This document shows, piece after piece, positions 14,104 through 23,332 of a stretch of DNA of 64,000 nt (its first letter is position 1; each line of letters begins with the position of its first letter). The translations under genes were made by a program, and so were the position numbers. Below the pieces are notes generated by a model. That model was not told the origin of the DNA. It did no database searches and saw only the letters and a program-made list of their open reading frames with translations. Source of the DNA: Streptomyces sp. ICBB 8177 (lineage in GTDB: Bacteria; Actinomycetota; Actinomycetes; Streptomycetales; Streptomycetaceae); NCBI RefSeq assembly GCF_003144095.1, contig NZ_NSKH01000018.1, positions 842,493 through 906,492 on the forward strand, written 5' to 3'.

Positions 14104-14802
14104 GTGAACCCGACCTTCGTTCTCGTGCACAGTCCCTCAGTGGGCCCTTCGACCTGGCGACCCGTGGCCGACCACCTGACGTCGATGGGCCATCAGGTCC
14201 GCATACCGTCGCTGCTGAGCATAGGCGACGGCAGCACGCCCCCCTTCTGGCCCCGGGTCGTGAGCGCGGTCCGCGACGACCTCGCGGAGGTCCCCGCCGA
14301 CACCCCTCTCGCGCTCGTCGTGCACAGCAACGCGGGCCTGTTCCTCCCCGCGATCCGTTCCGGGATCGCGCACCCCGTGCTCGCCTCCGTCCTCGTGGAC
14401 GCCGCGCTGCCGGCCCGTACCGGGGCGACCCCTGTCGCATCGGGGGAGTTGCTCGAATTCCTGCGCCCGATGGCCGTGGACGGCAGGCTGCCCCGCTGGA
14501 CCGACTGGTGGGACGAGGTAGACGTCGCGCCCATGTTCGACGACCCCGTGACGCGGGAGACGGTCACGACCGAACAGCCCAGGCTCCCGCTGTCCTACTA
14601 CGAGCAACTCGTCCCGGTCCCCGACGGGTGGGAGGACCACCCCTGCTCGTATCTGCTGTTCGGCCCCCCGTACGACGAGTACGCCGCCGAGGCCCGCGAA
14701 CGCGGCTGGCGCGTCGCGCACCTGCCGGGCGAGCACCTGCACCAGATCGTCGACCCCGCTGGCACGGCACGGCACATCGTCGAACTCGCCACCACACCGT
14801 GA
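14104..14802 (+). CDS. Alpha/beta hydrolase
   Basis: The 232-residue protein starts at the GTG at 14104 (N-P-T-F-V-L-V-H-S) preceded by AGGA; an 11-residue longer ATG frame is less likely. The oxyanion segment is H-S-P-S-V-G-P-S-T-W, the nucleophile elbow V-V-H-S-N-A-G (Ser as nucleophile) and the C-terminal base His in G-E-H-L-H-Q. It is a compact serine hydrolase, probably an esterase; the substrate is unknown. Neighbours give no operon context. Confidence 0.8.
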   Translation: MNPTFVLVHSPSVGPSTWRPVADHLTSMGHQVRIPSLLSIGDGSTPPFWPRVVSAVRDDLAEVPADTPLALVVHSNAGLFLPAIRSGIAHPVLASVLVDAALPARTGATPVASGELLEFLRPMAVDGRLPRWTDWWDEVDVAPMFDDPVTRETVTTEQPRLPLSYYEQLVPVPDGWEDHPCSYLLFGPPYDEYAAEARERGWRVAHLPGEHLHQIVDPAGTARHIVELATTP

Positions 14803-15037
14803 GCCACCTCGACGGACGTGGCCCTGCGTCCAGGAGCGTCCCTGCCCGGTGAGGATGAACCACCTGCGCGACATGCCCCCATGCGACCGCCCTCCACGAC
14901 GGCCGAGGGGCAAAGTGGTAACCGATACGTCCGGTGACGCGGTCGGCGAGGACCCGGCAGGGGCCGTCGCATCGTGAGTTCACCGGCGCCGCAGTCGCAC
15001 ACACCGAACGGCACGACCGACGCACCGGGAGCAGGAC

Positions 15038-15682
15038 ATGGGCCTCATCCACATCGAACTCTTCGCCACGCTCGACCTGGTCGGGCAGGCGCCCGGCGGT
15101 CCCGACGAGGACCCGTCGGGGTTCCCGTTCGGCGGCTGGCAGGCGCCCCTGATGAACGAGGTCACCGGGGCGCAGATCGGTGCCGCGTACGAGGGCACGG
15201 ACGCGCTCCTGCTCGGGCGGCGGACCTACGACATCTTCGCCGCCTACTGGCCGCACCAGGAGGGCGGCGAGGACAACCGGATGGCCACGCTCTTCAACAG
15301 CGTTCCGAAGTACGTGGCCTCCCGCGGCAGGCCCGACCTCTCGTGGGCCGGCTCCACGCAGCTCGGCCCGGACCTGGCCGCGGCGGTGCGCGAGATCCGC
15401 GACCGGCACCAGCACGTCAGGGTCGTCGGGAGCCTCGACCTCGTGCAGACCCTGCTGCGCGAGAAGCTCTTCGACCGTCTCGACCTGTGGGTGCATCCGA
15501 TCGTGCTCGGGGTCGGGAAGAAGGTGTTCGACGGTGGTGAGGTACCCACCAACCTCACCCTCCTCGAACCGCCGGTGGCCAGCCCGAAGGGCACCGTGTA
15601 CCTGCGCTACGCGCTCGCCGACGGCACTCCCGCGACCGGGGACATGAGCGCACCCGATCGCGGCACCGGGCGCGCCGACTGA
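15038..15682 (+). CDS. Dihydrofolate-reductase-like (RibD C-terminal domain) protein
   Basis: The 214-residue protein shows the RibD_C/DHFR-like pattern: F-A-T-L-D-L near the start, L-L-L-G-R-R-T-Y-D at about residues 57-65, V-V-G-S-L-D-L-V in the middle, and H-P-I-V-L-G-V-G-K-K-V-F-D-G toward the C-terminus. Such proteins are NADPH-dependent reductases of mostly unknown substrate. The ATG follows a GGAGCAGGA site. The last 25 residues are a charged tail beyond the domain. A large hairpin ends the transcription unit. Confidence 0.85.
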   Translation: MGLIHIELFATLDLVGQAPGGPDEDPSGFPFGGWQAPLMNEVTGAQIGAAYEGTDALLLGRRTYDIFAAYWPHQEGGEDNRMATLFNSVPKYVASRGRPDLSWAGSTQLGPDLAAAVREIRDRHQHVRVVGSLDLVQTLLREKLFDRLDLWVHPIVLGVGKKVFDGGEVPTNLTLLEPPVASPKGTVYLRYALADGTPATGDMSAPDRGTGRAD

Positions 15683-15708
15683 GGCCGCGCCCCTCTCGCC
15701 GGCGTCCC

Positions 15709-15770
15709 GACGCGGCGGCGACGTCACCCTCGACGGCACCGTGGTGCGGGGTGACCCCTTCCGCCGCGTC
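15709..15770. terminator. Large nested hairpin between convergent genes
   Basis: Outer stem GACGCGGCGG/CCGCCGCGTC (10 bp, perfect), an inner stem GTCACCC/GGGTGAC and a central GCACC-GT-GGTGC. It lies between the convergent reductase and GNAT genes and is a probable bidirectional terminator. Confidence 0.65.
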
Positions 15771-15790
15771 CCACGTCCCGGGGCGCGAGG

Positions 15791-16297
15791 TCACACGGCG
15801 GTCAGGCTCTTGGCCAGGACCCGCTCCCTGCGGACACCGTCAGGCAGCAGAGCACCGGGTTCACCGGTGTCCGTGAAACCGTGGCGCGCATAGAGCGCGG
15901 CCGCCACGGTGTTGTCCGGCATCACGGACAACCGCAGCGTCCGGGCACCACGCCCCGCGCCCCACCGCTCGACCGCCCGGATCAGGGAGTCGCCCACGCC
16001 TCGGCCCCGAGCCGCGGGGCTGACCCACATCGAGATCAACTCCACGCTCTCCGCCTCTTCGCCCGGGACCCCGCTGACCATGCCCACCGGGAGCCCGTCG
16101 AGGAGCGCGACGAGATCGTGCGCTCCGGATATCGACAGACGGGCACGCCAGCGTTCCTCCCGATCACCGGAGCCTTGCCACTCGGCCAGCGTCGAAGTGA
16201 AGGCATAGGGCGCCTCGGCGAGCGCGGCCAGTCTCAACTTGCGCCAAAGGGGCCAGTCGTCGGGCCCCAGAACGCGTACTTCGAGCATGATCGCCAC
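15791..16297 (-). CDS. GNAT family N-acetyltransferase
   Basis: The 168-residue protein has the GNAT acetyl-CoA motif A (W-V-S-P-A-A-R-G-R-G-V-G-D-S-L-I, about residues 90-107, with the R-x-R-G-x-G pyrophosphate loop) and motif B (N-T-V-A-A-A-L-Y-A-R-H-G-F, about 127-140). These enzymes acetylate amines on small molecules or protein termini; the substrate is unknown. An internal Met at residue 4 (M-L-E-V-R-V-L) is an alternative start. It stands alone on the minus strand. Confidence 0.85.
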   Translation of the reverse strand: MAIMLEVRVLGPDDWPLWRKLRLAALAEAPYAFTSTLAEWQGSGDREERWRARLSISGAHDLVALLDGLPVGMVSGVPGEEAESVELISMWVSPAARGRGVGDSLIRAVERWGAGRGARTLRLSVMPDNTVAAALYARHGFTDTGEPGALLPDGVRRERVLAKSLTAV

Positions 16298-16340
16298 TCT
16301 GCTGCCGACGCTCCAGCGGCGGCAAGCTGATTACGGCGAC

Positions 16341-16520
16341 GTGAACGGCGTCATGGGCCCGGCAACCGGCCACCGCAAGCTGATGAGGACCGCCGCGGCG
16401 GCCGACCTGTACCCGGTCGCGGTCTGCGCGGACGCCATCGTCTACCCCTCGCCCGGCCCGTCCCCGCTGGACGTCCTGTCCCACACCGACGACGGCGAGC
16501 CGGTCGACGACGGGGGAGTG
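16341..16520 (+). pseudogene. Possible fragment of a telomere-associated (Tap-like) protein
   Basis: About 55 codons read G-H-R-K-L-M-R-T-A-A-A-A-D-L-Y-P-V-A-V, then I-V-Y-P-S-P-G-P-S-P-L-D-V-L. From memory, this resembles the conserved A-A-D-L-x-P-V-A-V...S-P-G-P-S-P-L-D segment of Streptomyces telomere-associated or plasmid DNA-binding proteins. The similarity stops before the convergent dehydrogenase gene, so if real it is a remnant. This is pattern recognition without a search. Confidence 0.3.
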
Positions 16521-16568
16521 AGCGGGATCGACGCAGGTTCCCGCCTCCGCACGGCGTCTCCCCGGCCC

Positions 16569-17993
16569 TTACAGCATGACGTGCTTGGGCTGCGTGTATT
16601 CCAGCAGCCCGGTCATCGACAGGTCGCTTCCGTAGCCCGAGTGCTTGCACCCGCCGTGCGGCATCTCGGAGACGGTCGTGCCATGGGTGTTCACCCACAC
16701 GATGCCGGTGGCCAGCGCGCGGGTGGCGCGCATGGCCCTGCCGTGGTCACGGGTCCACACACTGGCCGCGAGGCCGTACCGCACCCCGCACGCCAGCGCC
16801 AGCGCCTCCGCCTCGTCGGTGAAGGGCTGCACGGTCACGACGGGGCCGAAGACCTCCTCCTGCACGATCTCGTCGCTCTGCCGCACCCCGGTCACGACGG
16901 TCGGCTCGTGGAAGAAACCCGGCCCCGGCACGGCCGATCCACCGGTCACCACGCGGGCACGCCCCGGCAGCCGCTCCAGCATCCCCGAGACGGAGGCGAG
17001 TTGGGCCGCGCTGTTGAGCGGTCCGAAGTCGTTGCCCGCCACACTGCCGGGGCCGGTGCGCAACCGTTGCGCGTAGGAGGCGAATCCGGCCACGAACTCG
17101 TCGTGGACGTCGCGCTGCACCAGCAATCGCGTCGCCGCGGTGCAGTCCTGGCCCGCGTTGTAGAAGGCGACGGACGCCAACTCGCGGGCGGTCGCGTCCA
17201 GATCGCAGTCGTCGTACACGATGACGGGCGCGTTTCCGCCGAGTTCGAGGTGGAGGCGCTTGAGGTCGGCCGCCGCGGCGACCGCGATCTCCCGCCCGGC
17301 CCGGACGCTGCCGGTCACCGCCACCATCCGCGGTACCGGATGCGCCACGAGGGCCCGGCCGGTGTGCCGGTCGCCGCAGACCACGTTGAGCACTCCCGGC
17401 GGCAGGTGATCAGCCGAGATCCTGGCGAGGAGGGCGGCGGAACCCGGAGTGCTGTCAGCGGGTTTGAGGACCACCGTGTTGCCCGCGGCCAGCGCCGGGG
17501 CGATCTTCCACACGGCCGTCATCAACGGGTAGTTCCACGGCGTGATCTGGGCGCACACCCCTACGGGGTCCCTGCGCAGCACGGAAGTGTGGCCCGGGGT
17601 GTACTCGCTCGCGGCCGGACCGGGCAGGGCACGCGCGGCGCCGGCGAAGAACCGCAGCGTGTCGGTGATGGCCGGCAGTTCGTCCGCGCGGAAGGCCCGG
17701 ACGGGCTTGCCGGTCTCGCGCACCTCGGCGTCGACCAGTTCCTCCGCGTGGTCCTCCATCGCGTCGGCCATTGCGAGCAACGCCCGCTGCCGCTGCCCGG
17801 GGGAGGTGGCGGCCCATCCGCCGAACGCCTTCTGGGCCGCGGTGCAGGCGGCGTCGACGTCGTCCGCCCTGGACCGCGGCGCCCGCGCCGACCGCCGCCC
17901 GGTGGCGGGATCGACGAGGTCCAGCCAGGTGCCGGACGAGGCGGCGACATCGCGGCCCGCGATGTGGTTCAGGATGGTGAGCGGTTCAGCCAC
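16569..17993 (-). CDS. Aldehyde dehydrogenase, gamma-aminobutyraldehyde dehydrogenase type
   Basis: The 474-residue NAD(P)-dependent dehydrogenase has Q-I-T-P-W-N-Y-P (about 155-162), L-E-L-G-G-N-A-P (base Glu about 250) and N-A-G-Q-D-C-T-A (catalytic Cys about 283). The C-terminal E-M-P-H-G-G-C-K-H-S-G-Y-G with Q-P-K-H-V-M matches aminobutyraldehyde dehydrogenases of putrescine degradation. It starts at a GTG that overlaps the amine oxidase stop by 8 bases, so the oxidase product is its probable substrate. Cytoplasmic. Last gene of the minus-strand amine cluster. Confidence 0.88.
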   Translation of the reverse strand: MAEPLTILNHIAGRDVAASSGTWLDLVDPATGRRSARAPRSRADDVDAACTAAQKAFGGWAATSPGQRQRALLAMADAMEDHAEELVDAEVRETGKPVRAFRADELPAITDTLRFFAGAARALPGPAASEYTPGHTSVLRRDPVGVCAQITPWNYPLMTAVWKIAPALAAGNTVVLKPADSTPGSAALLARISADHLPPGVLNVVCGDRHTGRALVAHPVPRMVAVTGSVRAGREIAVAAAADLKRLHLELGGNAPVIVYDDCDLDATARELASVAFYNAGQDCTAATRLLVQRDVHDEFVAGFASYAQRLRTGPGSVAGNDFGPLNSAAQLASVSGMLERLPGRARVVTGGSAVPGPGFFHEPTVVTGVRQSDEIVQEEVFGPVVTVQPFTDEAEALALACGVRYGLAASVWTRDHGRAMRATRALATGIVWVNTHGTTVSEMPHGGCKHSGYGSDLSMTGLLEYTQPKHVML

Positions 17994-19299
17994 GGCGCAG
18001 CGCCTCCTTCGCGGCGGCGCGACCCGTCCGCACCGCCCCTTCCATGTATCCGGCCACCCACTGGTCGGATCCGCAGACGTAGAAGGGCGGTTCGTGGCTG
18101 CCGTGCAGCGGTCCCACCGCTGTCACGTCGCCGGGCGCCCACTGGGTGACGTAGCCCTGCGTCCAGGGATCGGTGCCCCACAGCCGCAGGTCCGTGGTGA
18201 GCGGTTCGCGTGCCTGCTCACCGTAGAGCCGTGCCACGTCCGCGAGCAGTTCCGCCCGCCGCACCGCCGGGGGCATCCCGAGCAGGACCCCGTACCGTTC
18301 CGGTGGGATCAGCGCGGACAGTACGCCCTCGGTCTGCGGCCAGGTGCTGCCGAGCACACCTTCGCACTCCGAGAGGCCGTTGAGGTCCGCCTCACGCCAG
18401 AAGGCGCGGTCGTAGGCGGCGACGAACTTGGCCGCCACCGCCTGCCGTTGGGCACGCAGCGAGGCCAGCCGCCGGTCGCTCACGCCGCTGATGGAGACCG
18501 ACCGCAGAGGGCCCACGGGAAGCGCGCTGATCACGGCGGAGGCGGTGAGGGCTTCACCGCTCGCCAACTCCACCCTGCATTTGCCGGGCCGCGCGACGAG
18601 CGCCACCACGGGCGACCCGGTGCGCACCCGTGGGCCGAGTTCCCGAGCCATGCGCAACGCCACGGTGGCCGAGCCCTCCGCGACGCGCAGTCCCTCCCAG
18701 TCCTCGTAGTCGTAGTGCCCCTCGCTGGGAACGGCCGCCTGTTTGCGCAACGCCGCGAGCAGGGAGGTGCGTTCGACCGACCCCGCGGCGAGCCCCAGCG
18801 CGCCGATCTCCCACAACCGGACCACCGCGGGCGTGGCCCCGGACGAACGCAGCCACGCGCCGACGGACAGGCCGTCCAGTTCCGCGGCGCGCGGGTGGGA
18901 CCAGGGGTCCTCGGGCCGCACGCTCCGGGCCGCAGTGACGAACAGTGCTGTCACGTCGTCATGGCATCGAGCGTCGTCGACGGTGAACCACTGCGGCGGA
19001 TCACCCGCCCCGACGCCTTCCGGGACCGCACGGCTGATCCGGCCCGGCTCGGCGACGTAGCTGGGGACCAGGGTGAGGCCCAGTTCGGCGACGAGGCCGA
19101 GGTAGGAGGAGTGAGCGCGTCCCACGACCTCGCCCCCCAGCTGGACCAGGCGCCCGTCGGGCAGCGTCCGTTGTTCCACGCGTCCCCCCACCCGGTCGCG
19201 GGCCTCCACCACCAGCACGTCGGCTCCGCCCGCGGCAAGGTCCCGCGCGGCGCTGAGCCCGGCCAGCCCGGCACCGAGCACGATCACGTCGTGGTTCAC
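17986..19299 (-). CDS. Flavin monoamine/polyamine oxidase
   Basis: I start this 437-residue protein at a GTG (N-H-D-V-I-V-L-G-A-G-L-A-G-L) preceded by AAGGAAG; the longer open frame upstream is Arg-rich and not credible. It has the FAD Rossmann motif G-A-G-L-A-G-L-S-A-A, the E-A-R-D-R-V-G-G-R motif and the C-terminal flavin segment W-V-A-G-Y-M-E-G-A-V. The family oxidises primary or polyamines to aldehydes with release of ammonia and peroxide. It lies 82 bp after the ABC ATPase and overlaps the aldehyde dehydrogenase, which fits import, deamination and aldehyde oxidation in sequence. Confidence 0.87.
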   Translation of the reverse strand: MNHDVIVLGAGLAGLSAARDLAAGGADVLVVEARDRVGGRVEQRTLPDGRLVQLGGEVVGRAHSSYLGLVAELGLTLVPSYVAEPGRISRAVPEGVGAGDPPQWFTVDDARCHDDVTALFVTAARSVRPEDPWSHPRAAELDGLSVGAWLRSSGATPAVVRLWEIGALGLAAGSVERTSLLAALRKQAAVPSEGHYDYEDWEGLRVAEGSATVALRMARELGPRVRTGSPVVALVARPGKCRVELASGEALTASAVISALPVGPLRSVSISGVSDRRLASLRAQRQAVAAKFVAAYDRAFWREADLNGLSECEGVLGSTWPQTEGVLSALIPPERYGVLLGMPPAVRRAELLADVARLYGEQAREPLTTDLRLWGTDPWTQGYVTQWAPGDVTAVGPLHGSHEPPFYVCGSDQWVAGYMEGAVRTGRAAAKEALRRG

Positions 19300-19381
19300 A
19301 CCGTCTTCCTTCCGGTCTGCGTCCGCATGGCATCGCGGCGCTTCGTCATGGCGCCCCCCCGCACCGGCGGGGCGTGGCCGT

Positions 19382-20452
19382 TCACACGAGGAGCAGGCAG
19401 TGCTCCGGCTCCCAGCCCAGTTCGACGGTCTCGCCACCCTCCCAGCGGTCCTCCATGCGGGAGCGCGCCGTGTTCTGCTCCAGCGCGGCCACCGTGACAC
19501 CAGGTGCCAGCTCGATCAGGTAGGTGGTCGTCGGCCCGGAGTAGACCGTCTCGCGCACCACTCCGCGGATCACCGGCATCCCGGGCCGGAAGTCGGAGAG
19601 CCAGATCTTCTCGGGGCGGATCGACACGCTCACGGTGCTCCCGTCGGCACAACCGTCACGACGGCCCACCGGCAGGGCGGGACCACTGTCCAGCCGGACC
19701 TCACCATCCCGGTACACACCACTGACCAGGTTGGACGTGCCCATGAAGGACGCCACGAACCGGCTGGCCGGGTGCTCGTAGACGTCTTCCGGCGTGCCGC
19801 ACTGCTCTAGGCGGCCGTCGTTGAGGACCGCCACCCGGTCCGACATGGTGAGCGCCTCGTCCTGGTCGTGGGTGACGAAGACGAAGGTGATGCCGACCTC
19901 CCGCTGGATCTGCTTGAGTTCGACCTGCATCTGGCGGCGCAGTTTCAGGTCGAGGGCCGCCAGCGGTTCGTCGAGCAGCAGGACCGCGGGACGGTTCACG
20001 AGCGCCCGGGCCAACGCGACCCGCTGCCGCTGCCCACCGGACAGCGTCCGCGGCCTGCGACCGGCCAGGTCGGCGAGCTGCACCATCTCCAGCATCGCGC
20101 CGACCCGCTCGCGGATCTCCGCCTTGGCCACCTTCCTGCGTTTGAGGCCGAAGGCGACGTTGTCGGCCACGGACAGGTGGTCGAAGAGCGCGTAGCTCTG
20201 GAAGACCGTGTTGACGTTGCGCTTGTCCGGCGGCAGGCCCGTGACGTCCTCGCCGCCGAGCAGCACCGTGCCGGACGTCGGGTCGGCGAAGCCGCCGATC
20301 ATGCGCAGCGATGTCGTCTTGCCGCAACCGGACGGGCCGAGGAGGGAGAAGAACTCCCCGGGCGCGATGTCCAGGCACAGGTCGCGCACGGCGTGGTTGC
20401 CGGCGAACTCCTTGCTGACGTGGTCGAGCCGGACCGCGGGGGTCGCGTTCAT
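19382..20452 (-). CDS. Polyamine-type ABC transporter ATP-binding protein (PotA-like)
   Basis: The 356-residue protein has Walker A G-P-S-G-C-G-K-T-T, Q-loop V-F-Q-S-Y-A-L-F, signature L-S-G-G-Q-R-Q-R, Walker B L-L-L-D-E-P and switch His in V-T-H-D-Q, followed by a C-terminal TOBE-type domain (about 270-356). The start is the ATG M-N-A-T-P; the open frame continues far upstream but only as a shadow of the permease gene. It energises the permease pair encoded just upstream, 5 bases away. Cytoplasmic face of the membrane. Confidence 0.9.
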   Translation of the reverse strand: MNATPAVRLDHVSKEFAGNHAVRDLCLDIAPGEFFSLLGPSGCGKTTSLRMIGGFADPTSGTVLLGGEDVTGLPPDKRNVNTVFQSYALFDHLSVADNVAFGLKRRKVAKAEIRERVGAMLEMVQLADLAGRRPRTLSGGQRQRVALARALVNRPAVLLLDEPLAALDLKLRRQMQVELKQIQREVGITFVFVTHDQDEALTMSDRVAVLNDGRLEQCGTPEDVYEHPASRFVASFMGTSNLVSGVYRDGEVRLDSGPALPVGRRDGCADGSTVSVSIRPEKIWLSDFRPGMPVIRGVVRETVYSGPTTTYLIELAPGVTVAALEQNTARSRMEDRWEGGETVELGWEPEHCLLLV

Positions 20453-20457
20453 GGCTG

Positions 20458-21321
20458 TCACTCCCCTGAGAGGACGTCGAGGCCGCCGCCGCGGCCGAAG
20501 AGGCGGGGGATCGCCAGCGCGAGCGCGATCAGCCCGATGGAGCCGGCCAGCATCAAGGTGCCCACCGCGTTGATGGTCGGCTGGACACCGAACCTGATGG
20601 CGGAGTAGATGCGCACGGCCAGCGGCTGCGGATCGACGCCGGTGGTGAAGTAGGCCAGCACGAAGTCGTCGAAGACGAGGGCGAAGACGAGCACGGCACT
20701 CGCCAGGATGGCCGGGAGCAACGCGGGGAAGGTCACCAGCCGCAGGGACTGCCAGCGGGTCGCGCCCAGGTCCATCGCCGCCTCCTCCACCTCCGGATTG
20801 AGCGCCGCGACGCGCGAACGCAGGATGACGGTCACGTAGGAGATGGAGAAGGTGACCTCGGAGACCATCACCGTCCCCGTGGACAGGGTGATCCCCAGGC
20901 CCTTGAAGAGCAGGAGGGACGCCACTCCCGTCACGATCTCCGGGGTGATCAGCGGCACCAGCATGATCAGCCCCGCATAGCTGCCCAGGCGGCCACGGGC
21001 GCGTACCAGGCCCATGGCGAGGGCGGCACCCAGGGCCACCGACCCCACCGTCGCCACCAGTGAGACCTTCAGACTCATTCCCAGGGAGCCGATCAGTACG
21101 TGATCGGAGAAGAAGGCCCGGTACCAGCGCAGCGAGAAGCCCTTGAAGACGGTGAGCGACTTCTGGGAGTCGAAGGAGAACAGCGCCACCATGGCGATGG
21201 GCAGGTAGAGCAGGAAGAAGAAGACCGCGGTGAGGGCGATGGCCACCCGGGGCCTGCGTTCCGCCCGGCGGCGCCCGGGCCACCCGTGACGTGCGGGCCA
21301 ACGGCGACGTCCGGCGCTCAC
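20458..21321 (-). CDS. Polyamine-type ABC transporter permease 2 (PotC-like)
   Basis: The 287-residue membrane protein starts at a GTG whose last bases overlap the stop of permease 1 (GTGA), a 4-base coupling. It has six predicted membrane helices and the EAA loop E-E-A-A-M-D-L-G-A-T-R-W-Q-S near residue 175, which docks to the ATPase. Similarity pattern (F-S-F-D-S-Q-K near the first loop) is that of spermidine/putrescine PotC permeases. Confidence 0.88.
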   Translation of the reverse strand: MSAGRRRWPARHGWPGRRRAERRPRVAIALTAVFFFLLYLPIAMVALFSFDSQKSLTVFKGFSLRWYRAFFSDHVLIGSLGMSLKVSLVATVGSVALGAALAMGLVRARGRLGSYAGLIMLVPLITPEIVTGVASLLLFKGLGITLSTGTVMVSEVTFSISYVTVILRSRVAALNPEVEEAAMDLGATRWQSLRLVTFPALLPAILASAVLVFALVFDDFVLAYFTTGVDPQPLAVRIYSAIRFGVQPTINAVGTLMLAGSIGLIALALAIPRLFGRGGGLDVLSGE

Positions 21322-22205
21322 CGTGCCGCCTCCGCCTCGTCCTTGTTGGCGCGCCGCAGGTAGCCGACCATGCCCACCAGCAGCACGGCCATCAGCAGCA
21401 TGGTGAGCGCGGCCCCCAGCGGCCAGTCCTGGCCCTCGAAGAACTCGTCCTGGATCAGGTTGCCGATCATCAACTGGTTGGGCCCTCCCATGAACTGGGC
21501 GCTGACGAAGTCCCCGACGGCCGGCAGGAAGACCAGCACCAGACCGGCGGTGGCGCCCTGCCGGGTCGCGGGCACGGTGACGAACAGGAAGGTCCGCAGC
21601 GGGCCGCCGTACAGGTCGCGTCCCGCCTCGATCAGGGAGACGTCCATGCGTTCCATGGCCGCGTAGAGCGGAATGATCATGAAGACGACGAAACCGTAGA
21701 CCAACCCGGCGATGACGCCGGGCCCGGTGTTGAGGATCTTGGTGTGCGGTCCCGCGAGGCCGATCGCGCGCAACGCACGCAGCAACGGGCCGTCGTCGGA
21801 GAGCACCACGGACCAGCCGTACATGCGCACCAGGTAGTTGGCGAAGAACGGCACGACGATCGCCGCGATCAGGGCGTTCTTGAAGCGTCCCGCGTGCAGC
21901 GCGATGGTGTACGCCACAGGATAGGCGATCAGGAGGCACAGCGCGCAGGTCAGCAGGGCGTACACCAGGGAGCGCACCAGCACGTCGCGGTAGACCGGGT
22001 CGCCGAGCGCGGAGAGGTTGGCCAGTGTGCGGCCGAAGTGCGGATTGCCCAGCTCGTCCGTGGTGCCGAAGGAGAGCGCGGCGACGAGGAGCAGCGAGCA
22101 GATGAAGAATGCGGACATCCACACCGTGCCGGGCAGGGTGAGCCAGTTCCACAGCCGGGCCCCGGCGGCGGCGGGGCGCGGTCGTGCGGGGACGCGGTCG
22201 GCCAT
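21318..22205 (-). CDS. Polyamine-type ABC transporter permease 1 (PotB-like)
   Basis: The 295-residue membrane protein has about six transmembrane helices, the first at residues 20-45, and an EAA-like loop I-E-A-G-R-D-L-Y-G-G-P. I take the ATG that overlaps the binding-protein stop by one base (TGATG); a GTG one codon upstream is equally possible. It pairs with the PotC-like permease to form the channel. Confidence 0.88.
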   Translation of the reverse strand: MADRVPARPRPAAAGARLWNWLTLPGTVWMSAFFICSLLLVAALSFGTTDELGNPHFGRTLANLSALGDPVYRDVLVRSLVYALLTCALCLLIAYPVAYTIALHAGRFKNALIAAIVVPFFANYLVRMYGWSVVLSDDGPLLRALRAIGLAGPHTKILNTGPGVIAGLVYGFVVFMIIPLYAAMERMDVSLIEAGRDLYGGPLRTFLFVTVPATRQGATAGLVLVFLPAVGDFVSAQFMGGPNQLMIGNLIQDEFFEGQDWPLGAALTMLLMAVLLVGMVGYLRRANKDEAEAAR

Positions 22206-23332
22206 CACTCGGCCTCCACGTCTGTCCAGGTGGCGTCCCGGGCTTGTTGCGCCGCGGGCGAACTGTTGCGGAAGTAGCGGTCGGTCGTCAGGTCACCGGG
22301 CTCGATGACGCAGTTGGGCAGTTGTTTCACGATTGCCGCGTACGCGTCCTCGGTGCCGTGCACCGGCATGGGGTAGCCGATGTAGCGGATGTTCTTGATG
22401 ACGTTGCTCGGGCGGAGCATGTAGTCGATGAAGAGCATCGCGGTGCCGGGGTGTTGTGCGTTGGCGGGGATGGCGTAGCAGTCGGAGTTGATGGGGCAGC
22501 CCTCCTTCGCCGTCTCGAATCCGTAGATCGAGGGGTCCTTGGCCTGGCCCAGCACGCTGACCATGTCGCCGCTCCAGGCCTGGGTCATGGTGGCGTTGCC
22601 GTTGAGCAGGTTGTCGTAGTCGTCGCTGGAGAAGCCGCGCAGATGCGGGCGGAGGGACTTGATCGTGGCGGCGATGCGGTCCAGGTCGTGCCGGCTGGAG
22701 GTGTTGATGTCCAGACCCAGCTTGAGAGCGGCCATGCCCAGGACCTCGTCGCGGTCGTCCAGCAGGAAGACAGTGCCGCTCGCGGCCGGATCCCACAGGT
22801 CGTCCCAGGAGCCGCTGAGGTCGCCGAGCTTGTCGCGCCGCCATCCGATGCCGGTCTTGTACATGGTGAAGGGCACCGTGTGTGCCGAACGCGGGTCGTA
22901 CCAGGGGTCGCCGAAGTACGGATAGCTGCCGAAGACCAGCTCGGCGTTGCGCAGCTTCGTGTGGTCGATGCGCCGCAGCCGCCCCGCCGAGGCGAGCAAC
23001 TGGGCCCACTTGGCCGAGGGGAAGATGATGTCGTACTTGTTGCCGGCGTCGAGTTTGGCGGCCATGCCTTGCATGGAGTCGAAGTTGGACTGGACGACGT
23101 TGACGCCGTACTCCTTCTGGAATCCGGCGAAGACCGAAGGGTCCACGTAGTCGGCCCAGTTGAAGTAGACGAGGTCGCCGTCGACCTTCACATCGATGGG
23201 AGCGTCGTCGTCCGCGGTCATGGCGGTGTTCTGCTGGACGAATCCGCAGCCGGCCAGGGAGAGACCGAGGCCGCCGGCGGCGCATGAGCGCAGGAGGGAG
23301 CGACGGGAGAGTGGGCGTGCCTCGTGGGACAT
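22205..23332 (-). CDS. Polyamine-type ABC transporter substrate-binding lipoprotein (PotD-like)
   Basis: The 375-residue protein begins with a twin-arginine-like lipoprotein signal (S-R-R-S-L-L-R-S, then lipobox L-A-G-C, Cys at about residue 25). The mature part is a PotD/PotF-type periplasmic binding fold (L-V-Y-F-N-W-A-D-Y-V-D-P near residue 48, Y-D-I-I-F-P-S near 95). PotD proteins bind putrescine or spermidine through aromatic and acidic residues. The start chosen has GAGAGGA upstream; 46 in-frame upstream codons are Pro-rich and improbable. First gene of the transporter operon. Confidence 0.88.
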   Translation of the reverse strand: MSHEARPLSRRSLLRSCAAGGLGLSLAGCGFVQQNTAMTADDDAPIDVKVDGDLVYFNWADYVDPSVFAGFQKEYGVNVVQSNFDSMQGMAAKLDAGNKYDIIFPSAKWAQLLASAGRLRRIDHTKLRNAELVFGSYPYFGDPWYDPRSAHTVPFTMYKTGIGWRRDKLGDLSGSWDDLWDPAASGTVFLLDDRDEVLGMAALKLGLDINTSSRHDLDRIAATIKSLRPHLRGFSSDDYDNLLNGNATMTQAWSGDMVSVLGQAKDPSIYGFETAKEGCPINSDCYAIPANAQHPGTAMLFIDYMLRPSNVIKNIRYIGYPMPVHGTEDAYAAIVKQLPNCVIEPGDLTTDRYFRNSSPAAQQARDATWTDVEAE

